Shown here: positions 38,901 to 45,950 of the stretch, in pieces
Layout of the letters: every line of letters begins with the position of its first letter
How positions within the stretch are numbered: position 1 is the stretch's first letter
Assembly (NCBI RefSeq): GCF_040436345.1
Contig: NC_133219.1
Location: 20,177,458 to 20,241,457, forward strand
From: Pagrus major
Lineage: Eukaryota; Chordata; Actinopteri; Spariformes; Sparidae
DNA: 64,000 bases
Reading direction: 5' to 3'
Position numbers and translations under genes: made by a program
The notes under the pieces: model-generated
What the model was told of the DNA's origin: nothing
Seen by the model: the letters and a program-made list of their open reading frames with translations, nothing else
The model's database searches: none

Positions 38901-40514
38901 CTAAGATCTGTCTGTATATTCTCGTATTTCTTTGTGTTTCTTTGAAATCAGCAGTGTGATTCATATTCGCTTCACCTTCTCTCTGCACTTTCATCATCCC
39001 ACTATATCCAGGATGAGAACCGCTACCATGAGGACATCTTTGGTGTCACCCTGCGCACGTACGAGGTCACCAACCGCATTCGTTCAGAGTCCATCGCCTA
39101 CATTGAGGAGAGCAAAAAGGACTCAGATGAGTAAGTAGTTTGTGTCTTTAATTTCTGGCGTTTCCTAATGGAAGATTCTCAGTAAAAAAAAACACACATT
39201 GAACCAAGTAGGCAGTAAGAGAGAAAACGTTAAAAAGGCAGGTTTTTATCTTAACGTCAACATGAATGTGCTCTGTCGGCAGTCTAGCTGCACCAATTCT
39301 CGTTCTGATATTGAGGAAACAAACACTCTGTTCTCTTCGCATTTCTTGAAACCAATCACGATTGTCTTGGGAGGCACTAAACCCAATGAAGTGATGGTGC
39401 CTCTGCAAAATAGTGCCAGGGGAAGCTTGTTTTGCATAGCGGGAGATGAGTCCTGGAATTAAAATGTTTAAATCCCTGCAAAAGAAAAAAGGAGAGCTGC
39501 TAGCTGGTTTAGGCGACCAGGTTAGGGTTGGGGTAACTTGCCATTTTCAGCATGTAGGTTGCTAGCTCAGAGCTTTTTTGTTTGTTTTTGGGGGGTTTTC
39601 TCCAGTATTTTATTTTGGTTTAATTTTGTTGGAAGGCTGACTAATCAGAGCATGAAAATTGGCTTTTTATTTCAAATTAAACATTTAGCAAGCTGTGCAG
39701 CATTAATATTCTGGCTATTGTGTTTCAATGGTGCTTTAGGAGACAGTACAACTTTTGTTCCAGTGCTCTTATGGGCTTTTCAGTTCTCAATAACGTGCAT
39801 TAAAACAGGATTGTCTGTCTTACTAGAAATAGTTTTAATATTTCAGCTGTTAATAAAATCCCTTGCTGAGCATTCAAGATGCAACCTTACCACAGGCCTA
39901 TAACCTTTAAAGTGGTATACTAGACTTCCGCTAACTTGCTAAGCCTTGTGGGAAACCGGCTTTTCATTTTTTATTTTTTAAAAAGTGTTTTTTGCACAGC
40001 CCATTGAGATTTATCTCAGCCCGTAAAATGACCAGAGCAGCTCTATCTCTCAGAGACATAACTCCGGTCTGCAACCTGTAGTTGTTGGCGACAATGCCAA
40101 TGTCTTACCATCCCTCGTTTCAGATGACACAGAGTGGAAAACCAGAGAAACCCGTGGAGAAGGGCCTTTAAACTAACAGGATTAGAGTGAAAGCGAGTGT
40201 GTCTGTTCCATTTCTGTTTTTGTTTCCGTCGTTATTTGTGCATATTCAAGATTAGACACTTCATATACCCTTGCCATGAGAGCAAAACAAGGGCTCTACA
40301 TAGCCACTATGGCTCATTAAGCACCAACATAATGCATCACAGACGATGGTTCCTGTGTGGATTGTCACTTGAATTTCACATTTGGCCATCAAAGCCCCTG
40401 CTCACTGGATGAGTAATGACTGTAACATCTCTATTTCTATGTCTCTGTTGCTCTCTCTGTCTGTCTCTCTGTCTCTCCGTCTGTCTTCTCTCTCTCAGGG
40501 TTTTCTGCTCATAA
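3788..40514 (+). CDS. nos1: Neuronal nitric oxide synthase, complete coding region in 28 exons
   Basis: The product oxidises L-arginine to citrulline and nitric oxide with NADPH, O2, heme, BH4, FMN and FAD, under calcium/calmodulin control. I joined 28 exons (listed separately) with GT/AG borders and consistent phases, giving 1,429 residues against about 1,434 in human. Order: PDZ (about 17-99, GLGF at 27-30) with beta-finger (about 100-130); variable linker to about 300; oxygenase with zinc cysteines C326/C331, heme ligand C415, substrate E592 and BH4-contacting S334, R596 and W678; calmodulin helix about 725-755; FMN domain with TETGKSQ at 761-767 and an autoinhibitory insert; FAD motif RYYS at 1173-1176; NADPH motifs GPGTG 1248-1252 and CGDV 1349-1352; F1395 at the flavin face. 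The PDZ and autoinhibitory insert make it NOS1 rather than NOS2 or NOS3. The start at 3788 has a good Kozak context and begins the PDZ leader. Residue roles are family knowledge; positions are read from the joined exons. Confidence 0.97.
4513..7489. other. nos1: nos1 intron after coding exon 1
   Basis: No coding exon seen. Holds a dispersed-repeat fragment at about 4909-4965 that resembles 14286-14340 (shared agcttaaaa and caacagcttcaaaatcatt-like blocks), a G-rich (ggggag)n run near 6183-6207, and AT-rich sequence. Confidence 0.45.
7490..7592 (+). CDS. nos1: nos1 coding exon 2: variable linker
   Basis: Residues 242-276. The acceptor ends ttctag at 7489 and the donor is gtaaaa at 7593. The phase joins exon 1 (TG|G) and leaves phase 0. 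Similarity to mammalian nNOS is limited mainly to a PVVLN-like stretch, so the assignment rests on splice sites, phase and position. Confidence 0.85.
9983..10367 (-). pseudogene. Frameshifted exon remnant of a multicopy fish ORF family
   Basis: On the minus strand one frame reads [20 protein letters not shown] with RAGTRIHI after it, and a second frame continues [18 protein letters not shown]. Together they resemble, from memory, a domain repeated in many fish predicted proteins (basic R-rich stretch, then W..L....GLKTDAE). One frameshift near 10,110 separates the halves. A minus-strand donor (GTAAGA) lies at 10036-10031. I read it as a dead copy carried by a mobile element or retained from a duplicate. 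The function of the family is unknown to me. Confidence 0.4.
10626..10708. repeat. CA microsatellite, interrupted
   Basis: (CA)n of about 83 bp with three CT interruptions, in a nos1 intron. Confidence 0.95.
11981..12017. repeat. Perfect inverted repeat (hairpin)
   Basis: GTTTTAAGGCTTGTTGAC, one spacer base (a), then its exact reverse complement. 18-bp arms. In RNA it would fold into a tight stem, though a one-base loop would force the inner pairs open. Confidence 0.97.
12997..13134 (+). CDS. nos1: nos1 coding exon 3: start of the oxygenase domain
   Basis: Residues 277-322, phase 0 at both ends. Contains [18 protein letters not shown], the hallmark entry into the NOS oxygenase domain. The donor gtaagg is at 13135. 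Confidence 0.95.
13431..13700 (+). repeat. Interspersed repeat of the 'gggctgcaactaa' type
   Basis: Begins gggctgctactaaagatt and passes through gattattttctcg. From memory this is a very common fish dispersed sequence. A related copy lies at about 57925-58020 and a reverse-orientation one at about 55700-55790. Confidence 0.6.
14894..14960. repeat. TA microsatellite
   Basis: About 33 pure TA units in a nos1 intron. Confidence 0.97.
16721..16866 (+). CDS. nos1: nos1 coding exon 4: zinc/dimer-interface segment
   Basis: Residues 323-371. The CTENVC motif supplies C326 and C331, the pair that binds the dimer-interface zinc in NOS. S334 is the conserved BH4-side serine. The exon ends [10 protein letters not shown] and then a codon split AG|G. 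Confidence 0.95.
16867..19049. other. nos1: nos1 intron after coding exon 4
   Basis: No coding exon seen. Holds dispersed repeat copy B, a repeat fragment around 17925-17965 that resembles 50035-50070, and a short CA run at 18093-18119. Confidence 0.45.
16903..17042 (+). repeat. Dispersed repeat copy B (nos1 intron)
   Basis: Second copy of the 152-309 repeat, lying just after coding exon 4. About 18 bases shorter, with several small indels. Confidence 0.7.
19050..19212 (+). CDS. nos1: nos1 coding exon 5: heme ligand
   Basis: Residues 371-425. Contains [13 protein letters not shown], in which C415 is the axial heme thiolate. The acceptor is cttaaag at 19049 and the donor gtgata at 19213. Confidence 0.97.
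19481..19572 (+). CDS. nos1: nos1 coding exon 6
   Basis: Residues 426-456, oxygenase core ([18 protein letters not shown]). The donor gtaaac at 19573 splits an Arg codon AG|G. Confidence 0.97.
19573..21601. other. nos1: nos1 intron after coding exon 6
   Basis: No coding exon or clear repeat structure recognised apart from a short CA run near 19579-19607. AT-rich. Confidence 0.4.
21602..21743 (+). CDS. nos1: nos1 coding exon 7
   Basis: Residues 456-503, oxygenase core with [20 protein letters not shown]. The phase joins exon 6 and ends at phase 0 with FTE. Confidence 0.97.
21838..21977 (+). CDS. nos1: nos1 coding exon 8
   Basis: Residues 504-550, oxygenase core ([20 protein letters not shown]). 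Only 94 bases of intron separate it from exon 7. The donor gtgagt is at 21978. Confidence 0.97.
22876..23050 (+). CDS. nos1: nos1 coding exon 9: arginine-binding site
   Basis: Residues 550-608. [13 protein letters not shown] carries W587, Y588, the arginine-binding glutamate E592 and the BH4-linked R596, all at rat nNOS numbers. The acceptor is ccggccag at 22875. Confidence 0.97.
23930..24031 (+). CDS. nos1: nos1 coding exon 10
   Basis: Residues 609-642, phase 0 at both ends. Oxygenase core with [23 protein letters not shown]. Confidence 0.96.
24813..25007 (+). CDS. nos1: nos1 coding exon 11: BH4 and dimer face
   Basis: Residues 643-707. Contains [13 protein letters not shown] and [12 protein letters not shown], where W678 stacks on the BH4 ring in the family. 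Phase 0 at both ends. Confidence 0.97.
25238..25323 (+). CDS. nos1: nos1 coding exon 12: start of the calmodulin-binding helix
   Basis: Residues 708-736. Ends the oxygenase domain ([11 protein letters not shown]) and begins the basic helix [11 protein letters not shown]. The last codon is split AA|G, giving Lys736 where the human protein has Glu. Confidence 0.96.
25911..26055 (+). CDS. nos1: nos1 coding exon 13: calmodulin helix and FMN loop
   Basis: Residues 736-784. Completes the helix ([20 protein letters not shown]) and enters the flavodoxin fold with FATETGKSQ, whose TETGKSQ loop holds the FMN phosphate. Confidence 0.97.
26962..27066 (+). CDS. nos1: nos1 coding exon 14: FMN domain
   Basis: Residues 785-819, phase 0. 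Includes [16 protein letters not shown], the second FMN-binding loop. Confidence 0.97.
27149..27207 (+). CDS. nos1: nos1 coding exon 15: FMN domain before the autoinhibitory insert
   Basis: Residues 820-839 ([12 protein letters not shown]...EDRK). It is short, with 82 bases of intron before it. In mammals the muscle-type (mu) insert joins at its 3' end. The donor gtgagt at 27208 splits AA|G. Confidence 0.93.
27208..28500. other. nos1: nos1 intron at the mammalian mu-insert position
   Basis: The mammalian muscle isoform splices a 34-residue exon here. I see no in-frame exon resembling it. The intron instead holds diverged repeats: about 27555-27620 resembles 11175-11260, and about 28010-28200 looks like a common fish interspersed repeat (gaactgcagattttgg). 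Confidence 0.45.
28501..28617 (+). CDS. nos1: nos1 coding exon 16: autoinhibitory loop
   Basis: Residues 839-878. [14 protein letters not shown] carries S847, the site phosphorylated by CaM kinase II in rat nNOS. A loop of this length in the FMN domain is seen in calcium-dependent NOS1 and NOS3 but not NOS2. The exon ends GPLANV. Confidence 0.96.
29167..29420. mobile_element. MITE-like element with terminal inverted repeats
   Basis: The left end ttaaaggtgcagtatgtaa and the right end ttacatactgcacctttaa are exact inverted copies of 19 bases. About 254 bp in a nos1 intron, no ORF. The ends are related to those of 2877-3245, suggesting one family. Confidence 0.85.
30438..30612 (+). CDS. nos1: nos1 coding exon 17: FMN domain
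   Basis: Residues 878-936. [22 protein letters not shown] forms the third FMN-contacting region, followed by GDELCGQEE. The donor follows GTTTTTAAG at 30612. Confidence 0.97.
31538..31676 (+). CDS. nos1: nos1 coding exon 18: FMN/FAD junction
   Basis: Residues 937-983 ([18 protein letters not shown]...). The acceptor is tgtcaag at 31537. The last codon is split G|CA. Confidence 0.95.
32321..32399 (+). CDS. nos1: nos1 coding exon 19: hinge
   Basis: Residues 983-1009 ([11 protein letters not shown]...NLQSPKS). This is the less conserved hinge into the FAD domain. The donor gtatgt is at 32400. Confidence 0.93.
32600..32793 (+). CDS. nos1: nos1 coding exon 20: FAD domain start
   Basis: Residues 1009-1074. 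[11 protein letters not shown] and [18 protein letters not shown] are typical of the FAD domain. The donor gtgggt at 32794 follows CTG G, chosen because the next exon supplies GT for Gly and then VISNW. Confidence 0.95.
33523..33692 (+). CDS. nos1: nos1 coding exon 21
   Basis: Residues 1074-1130, the helical connecting segment of the FAD domain ([20 protein letters not shown]). Ends at phase 0 with LEILSK. Confidence 0.96.
34993..35203 (+). CDS. nos1: nos1 coding exon 22: FAD-binding RxYS motif
   Basis: Residues 1131-1201. [12 protein letters not shown] (RYYS at 1173-1176) is the FAD-phosphate motif of the ferredoxin-reductase fold. The acceptor is atctcag at 34992. Confidence 0.97.
36181..36268 (+). 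CDS. nos1: nos1 coding exon 23
   Basis: Residues 1201-1230. [18 protein letters not shown] is the second FAD-contacting motif (GVCSSWL). The donor gtaaat at 36269 splits GG|T. Confidence 0.96.
36741..37085. mobile_element. MITE-like element with terminal inverted repeats
   Basis: The left end reads ttgttccgatggcccatta. The right end reads taatgggccatccaaacaa, which is its inverted copy with a few mismatches. About 345 bp, sits just before coding exon 24, no ORF. Confidence 0.7.
37262..37383 (+). CDS. nos1: nos1 coding exon 24: NADPH ribose/phosphate loop
   Basis: Residues 1230-1271. Contains [20 protein letters not shown], the nucleotide-binding P-loop of the NADPH domain. Confidence 0.97.
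37588..37736 (+). CDS. nos1: nos1 coding exon 25: NADPH domain
   Basis: Residues 1271-1320. [14 protein letters not shown] provides C1283 and R1284, near the nicotinamide and the 2'-phosphate in the family. Ends at phase 0. Confidence 0.97.
38090..38284 (+). CDS. nos1: nos1 coding exon 26: NADPH domain
   Basis: Residues 1321-1385. [16 protein letters not shown] (CGDV 1349-1352) is the conserved C-terminal NADPH motif. A (GA)n run starts right after the donor gtaaga. Confidence 0.97.
39012..39130 (+). CDS. nos1: nos1 coding exon 27: C-terminal regulatory tail
   Basis: Residues 1386-1425. [10 protein letters not shown] places F1395 at the flavin-shielding position, followed by the tail helix [18 protein letters not shown], which restrains electron transfer in calcium-dependent isoforms. 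Confidence 0.96.
40432..40498 (+). repeat. CT-rich polypyrimidine tract before the last nos1 exon
   Basis: Long imperfect (TCTG)/(TCTC) run ending in the cag acceptor. It doubles as an extended polypyrimidine tract for the 16-base coding tail. Confidence 0.8.
40499..40514 (+). CDS. nos1: nos1 coding exon 28: last four residues and stop
   Basis: Completes E1425 and adds VFCS and TAA. The acceptor follows a long CT-rich tract (about 40432-40498). Mammals end VFSS, so the overlap is good despite the small size. Confidence 0.9.
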
Positions 40515-41363
40515 GTCTGTGAATCGGGAGGCTTTCCGACGACAACCGGTTCAGAAGACACGGCAACGCTGGTTAAAGAATACTGTGCCAATTTTTGTAC
40601 TGTAAAAAAAATGGATTTCTTTCTTTTTTATACCACTTAAATGTTTCTGTTGGGCTCTGCGATTTTGTCTGTAGCAAGTTGGAAATGTTCTGTTCTCTGA
40701 GAATCTGTTTTGCTTGTTAATGATACTTCCAAAAATTATAAATTGATCATTTGATTCATAATGTGTGCACCAAGTGTAATGATCTGCCTCATTGTGAATG
40801 CATGACCAAGACAAGAATATACTCAAGAAATATAATATAGTCTGTGTTATTGTTACAGTTAAAAGGCTTTTATTGAGGTTTTATATTTACAAGAAAAAGT
40901 GTGGCGTTTAACAATGACGTTTCTGAAGTATGAATTAATTCGACTTTAAGTTTCAGGAAAGAATCAGGGCTGGTCAACTCTGTTTTTATCAAAGGCTGTA
41001 AATTCAACAGAGAGAGACAAGTGAAAGCTGTACAGGCATGCAGATAGAAATACTGAAGGACAATTTTGGCAGGTTGTTGACAGGTCGTCCTGAATTATGA
41101 AAACAGCGATTCTGTCACAGCCTCAACAAACATATTATCTAGCACTTCACTTGCAGTCCATTAAAATGCATCAGCCTCTGTGCCAGCTGTCTGTTTAGTG
41201 GCCTGTCCGTCCTCTCATAACATCATTATGTTGTCTGTCCCAGCTGGAGCTTGCCCAGCCCACAGCAGCTGCATAGGAATGTGCAGGGCGGTCTGAACCT
41301 GAGTTACTACATTTTAAAATAAACTCAAATTATCAACAAATAAAAGTCTTTTTTAAAAATATC
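40515..41363 (+). other. nos1: nos1 3' untranslated region (estimated)
   Basis: No further coding is seen after the stop. The first good poly(A) signals are AATAAA at 41318-41323 and 41339-41344, so cleavage near 41,360 is a reasonable estimate. Longer 3' ends are possible. Confidence 0.5.
41318..41344 (+). terminator. nos1: Candidate nos1 polyadenylation signals
   Basis: Two AATAAA hexamers lie 21 bases apart, the first canonical pair downstream of the stop codon. Confidence 0.45.
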
Positions 41364-41559
41364 TAAGTATTGATGTGTTGACTATATTAAAAGTAAACTG
41401 ATTTTTGCCAAATCATATAATCATGGTGGAGGGAAATTGGGAAAAAACCTTATTTCTTGACCTTTGCATGGTTATTCAGTGATCTAATCGGGGATTGTTA
41501 GACATTTTGGGAGTCATTGTTGAGAGTTGTTGAGAATATCGACACCACTCTCGTGTGTC

Positions 41560-42620
41560 TTTTCACACAGGGTTAAAGTTAGCCTGAGCGAGGCCTTAGG
41601 TTAGCATTAAAACTGGTAACGGGGGAAATGTACAATATGTCTGTACTAGCATCCTCAATATTAAGGCCTTAATAACAATAATTTATTAAAGCTGTAAAAA
41701 CAACACATTGTGGTTTTACAGGATGTTACGCTATGTGCTGGACGTTTCTTTTTGGCTGAAACCAGGAAGACACCCCCTTGGGCCAAGGCTAGCTGTTTGA
41801 AATGTTACCACTCTTGACACACATAAAACTGCAATTTGTCATTTTTACACTTTGGTTTTTGTACGAATTAAACTAACAAGATATGAGAGAGCTGCTTGGG
41901 GGAAGATTTTGTTACCTTCGGATAGAGCAAAGCTCGCTGTTTCCTGTTTCCAGTCTTCATGCTAGGCTAAGCTAACCGGCTCCTGGCTGTGGTGTCATAT
42001 TAACCTTATAAATGTAACAATATCTTTCTATCAGCAACCTAAATACTAACACGTTAATATCTAATTTATTTTAGCTGTAGCCTACAAATCTGACACATTC
42101 TGGTATTACGGGATGTTATGTGCTGGAAAGAAGTTGTCATGCCAGGCTAGTTGTTTCCCCCATTTCCAGCCTTTATGCTAGGCTAAGCTAACCGGCTCCT
42201 GGCTGAGGTGTCAAAATTACCATACAGATGTAAGAATATCTCCCTATCAGCACCATGAATATTAACACGTTAATATCTCATTTGTTTTAGCTGCAGCCTA
42301 CAAAAATGACACATTGTGGTGTTACGGGATGTTATGTGCTGGGTGTTTTCTTGGCTTAAAACAGGAAGTCACCACTCCTGCAAAGAAATTGTCCCGCCAG
42401 GCTAGTTGTTTCCCCTGTTACCAGTCCTCATGCTAAGCTAATCTAAACAAGACATAGAGTAAGAGAGATGCCTGGGCGAAGAAGTTTCCAGTCTTTGTGC
42501 TAGGCTTAGCTAGGCTAAGCTAACCAGCTCCTGGCTGTGACGTCATATTTACCATACAAATGTGAGAGTGGCATCAATTTTCTCATCTTACTCTCGGAAG
42601 ATTGCAAACAAATGTTGTTA
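41560..42620. repeat. Imperfect tandem repeats of about 215 bp
   Basis: Two recurrent blocks mark the copies: gctaggctaagctaaccggc-like at about 41962, 42178 and 42507, and cggga/tgttatgtgctgg-like at about 41720, 42110 and 42325. Adjacent copies near 41960-42400 are spaced about 215 bp. The outer copies are more diverged. Confidence 0.75.
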
Positions 42621-42940
42621 TCCCCCCAAAACCGTAAAGTATCCCTTTAAAATTGACATATCTCTATATCAAAACATTGCTAATGGAAGCAAACAGGTCT
42701 GTTTGTGCACCGTGTGCTGCCCAGATCATATCAGACAGCTGTCAACTTGGCACCAAAATGTCCATTTATCAGCATCATGACTCCTCTGCCTCTTGCCTTA
42801 CATTAACTCTCTGCCTCTGCCAACATGCAACACACTCATTCTTTATTCTTTTCTCTTTCTGCATGATATTGCGCAACCCTGCGGCTCACACGCCACTCTT
42901 TCACTGTGACCTGACACCTGCTCAGTAGCATCAGCATACT

Positions 42941-42953
42941 TGTGTGTGTGTGC

Positions 42954-42986
<33 letters not shown>
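42941..42986. repeat. TG microsatellite
   Basis: (TG)n with one CACA interruption, about 46 bp, in the nos1-lrrc74b spacer. Confidence 0.95.
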
Positions 42987-42987
<1 letters not shown>

Positions 42988-45128
42988 CATAGAAATCATC
43001 AAGTGTCATCATAAATCATCTCTTTACGAGTGGGTGTAAAACATGCATGTGCTCAGGTGTGTATTTTTTTAGGATTATTCCGCTTGTTACCTTGTCAAAC
43101 TGGTCAGATTTTAAAATAAGCATGAATTTGTTGCTCTGTGAGTCACACAAGCCTGCAAATCTAATCTTACAGATGGTGTTTTGCTGACAAGAAACTGCCC
43201 ACGTGGCTTTTTGTTTTGATCTCAGCAGTTCACTTCTATTGTTTTAAGTTGCAGTGAAGTATTCATTCAGGGACAAGAGGCAATCACACTGCCGCTGTGG
43301 TCATTTGCTGCTTTCCAATGAGTCAGGGTTGTAATTTGAATATGTTTGTGCAGAGGGCCACATTGTTTTTTGATAACCCACTCTGCAGTAACCTGTGGCT
43401 TTCTTGTCAGCTTCTGAGTCTTGAGTGTTTCCTTTCTTTGTCTTTGATTCAAATTAAAGATAGCTGTCAGCATGATTATCGGATTTCTATGTGATTATCA
43501 AATGTCCCTAACAGCTGCTGAGAATATATTTGTTCTTTTGTTGTTGTTTTTTTTCCGGAGTCGACTATTTTTACTGCCGGGAGAAAATGGGTGATTCCGA
43601 TTGTCGCCATTGTTGTGCATTCTGGATGAATGTCTCCTGTGTATAATTTGTTGAAACAGATTTAGCTGAATTGGAATGAGAGCCGTCAGGAAAATGTCTG
43701 TGATGTAAAATGTGCAACGGGAAAACAATTGATACAAGACATAGCTTCTATATATAGCTTCTATATATATATATATTCAAAGACAAAGTATAAAATATAA
43801 AGAGTACCACTTCGACCTTTTCTAAGAATGTATTTTGATTATGTAAATGAGCACTATGATTCTGCTTGATTTAAAAAGAACAAAAAAAAGGCATATTCTA
43901 TGGTGTCTCTCATATCCTTTAGGTATGGGAATAAAACAGCAGCATTAAATAAATGCATGGTGATCTTCTGTCTCCTGTTAATATTTAAAGATGCTCTGTC
44001 TATTTACCAGCACTGTGTCAGTCAGTGAGACTGTATTGTGAAGTTATCCAGCCTTTCTAACAGGGCTTTTGGATGGTAAAAAAAAAAAAAAAAACATTCT
44101 CGAGGGGGGTTCTTTTTCTGTGTTTGCATATCGCTGCTGCTATGAACAACTCTGATCCAATCAGCCTCTGCTATAATGACCTTTGTTGTGTAATTGATTG
44201 AGGGTATTCCATTTTAATGCATCAACTGCAAGGACTTTGCATTTACTTACAAATAAAGAGAAACATTTACAGAATATGTCAACACATGAGCTGGGGTTTG
44301 TTTTTTCTTGTTTATCTAAGAAAGATGCCACACCGGAAAGGTTTATTCCTGCAGGAGGACTTGTTTAAGGTCGAAGCATTTTTAGTTTGAAGGTCAGATT
44401 TAGATGTTGATAGAGTTTTTCCCCTGAAAAACAGAGTTGCAGCAAACAAGTCATTTGCTTGCCTTCCTCCTCCTGCCTCTGTAAGTGCTGGTCGTCATGG
44501 CTCAGAGAGTCGGCACTCAGAATACAGAAATGCTTCTCAGCACCATGGCAACTCGTCAACAAAACAAGCCGTCCAAACTTTACACACCGACTCTGATTGG
44601 TGACCGGCTGTCATGTAGAGCAGGACTGGCCTTTCTAATTAGCTCCCAAAGATGTTTGACCCTCCTATTGAGCAAGATGGGTTGCACAAACACACCCTGC
44701 ACTACCTGCTGGTCATATGCAGTGCAGTGATTACACTCAGAGCATAAATATTTTAACGCCACATTGAGTCTTAACACAAACAAGCAAAATTTGAAAGGGA
44801 TTTCGTAAAGGTAGCTAAATATATCTTTCTCAGTATCAATATCACCGTTACTCAGTGTCGTACTCATGGTTCATGGGAGGAAATTGGCCAAGGAGACGCT
44901 GCTGCCTTCTGTGCTGGAACACGATGACGCAGAGACAGAAAGTGAGAAGCCACAGCTGGGGGAGGTAGGAAGCTAACATCCAGCCAAGTGTGCAAACTGT
45001 TGAGAGAGGAAAGTGTGAACAACCAGGTAGGCAAGTGAAGCACTGTTCAGATGGAGATTTTTATGAAGCCTGCTGAGATTAAATAAGGAAAGGAGAGAGA
45101 CTTTAAGTGGCAATATATTCTGTGAGAG

Positions 45129-45137
45129 TATAAAAAG
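45129..45137 (+). promoter_or_regulatory. lrrc74b: TATA-like motif, possible lrrc74b upstream promoter
   Basis: TATAAAAAG lies about 600 bases before the first coding exon of lrrc74b. No donor that would pair with the acceptor at 45730 could be chosen with confidence, so this is weak. Confidence 0.2.
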
Positions 45138-45730
45138 AGGTCTTGACCACAATATCACCTCTTGGCACATCTAAACACTTTCCTTCCCCAAGGCAAGGAA
45201 ATAAAGTCTGAAAAGCACGGACTAAAGATCTGCTATTTCCTTTTTATGGTTCATTCATTTGACCTGTGTATTCACATGAATTAATTTAACAGAGGAGACT
45301 CAGAGTTTCACACTGAAAGTCTGTTTTAATTATACCTTGATGTAGTCTAATCACAGGGCTGTATGCGCCACAGTGAGTGCCCTTGGACATGTGCAGTACC
45401 ACACAAATGCCAAATAATGGTATTTATAAGTGGCCTATTTAGTCCTGAAAATCACAATATACGGCATGCGTAGTGAATATGCCATAGGCCAAGAAATAAA
45501 GGGAGTGAAATACAGCTGAAACAGCCTCTAGTGCAAGCAGTTGAATGGATTTAGGGAAGGAACGGGCTTGCAAACAGTTCCTTCGACATTCAGTAGTTCA
45601 AAGGTATCAGTATCATAGGCGTCAGTTATTTTCTCCTGACGGCAAATCCGTCAAATCTCCTCACTCAAGCTGTCAACATCTGGCCGCTTTGAGGAGTCAC
45701 AGTGTCTTACTTTGTCATCCTCCAACCCAG

Positions 45731-45950
45731 CAAGGAGTGATCCAGACAGAGGTCAACATGCATGGGCCAAACAGCCAACACTCAAGCCCCGACAGGAATA
45801 TGCTAATTGGAGGTGAAAGAGAGGGTGAAGAGGAAGAGGAAGAGGAGGAGGAGGAGGAGGAGGAGGAGGAAGAGATTAAACAAGAGAAGCTGGGAGGAGA
45901 GGATCGTGTGATCTCTGATGATGACTGTGACACAGATCTGGAGCTCGGAG
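45731..45950 (+). CDS. lrrc74b: lrrc74b exon 1 of the visible set: acidic N-terminus
   Basis: A pyrimidine-rich stretch ending ccaacccag at 45730 resembles an acceptor. Coding then starts at ATG 45758 (context caacATG) and runs to the donor gtagag at 45951, phase 1. The reading frame is also open upstream to an ATG at 45545, which would add 71 residues of unremarkable sequence. I prefer 45758 because 406 residues is close to the human length (about 390). Confidence 0.65.

Larger units (their letters stand above)
41364..45730. other. Spacer between nos1 and lrrc74b
   Basis: No convincing protein-coding exon. It contains an imperfect tandem-repeat block (about 41560-42620), a TG microsatellite (42941-42986), an A-rich run near 44080, and a TATA-like motif TATAAAAAG at 45129-45137 that could mark an upstream lrrc74b promoter. 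Confidence 0.5.
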
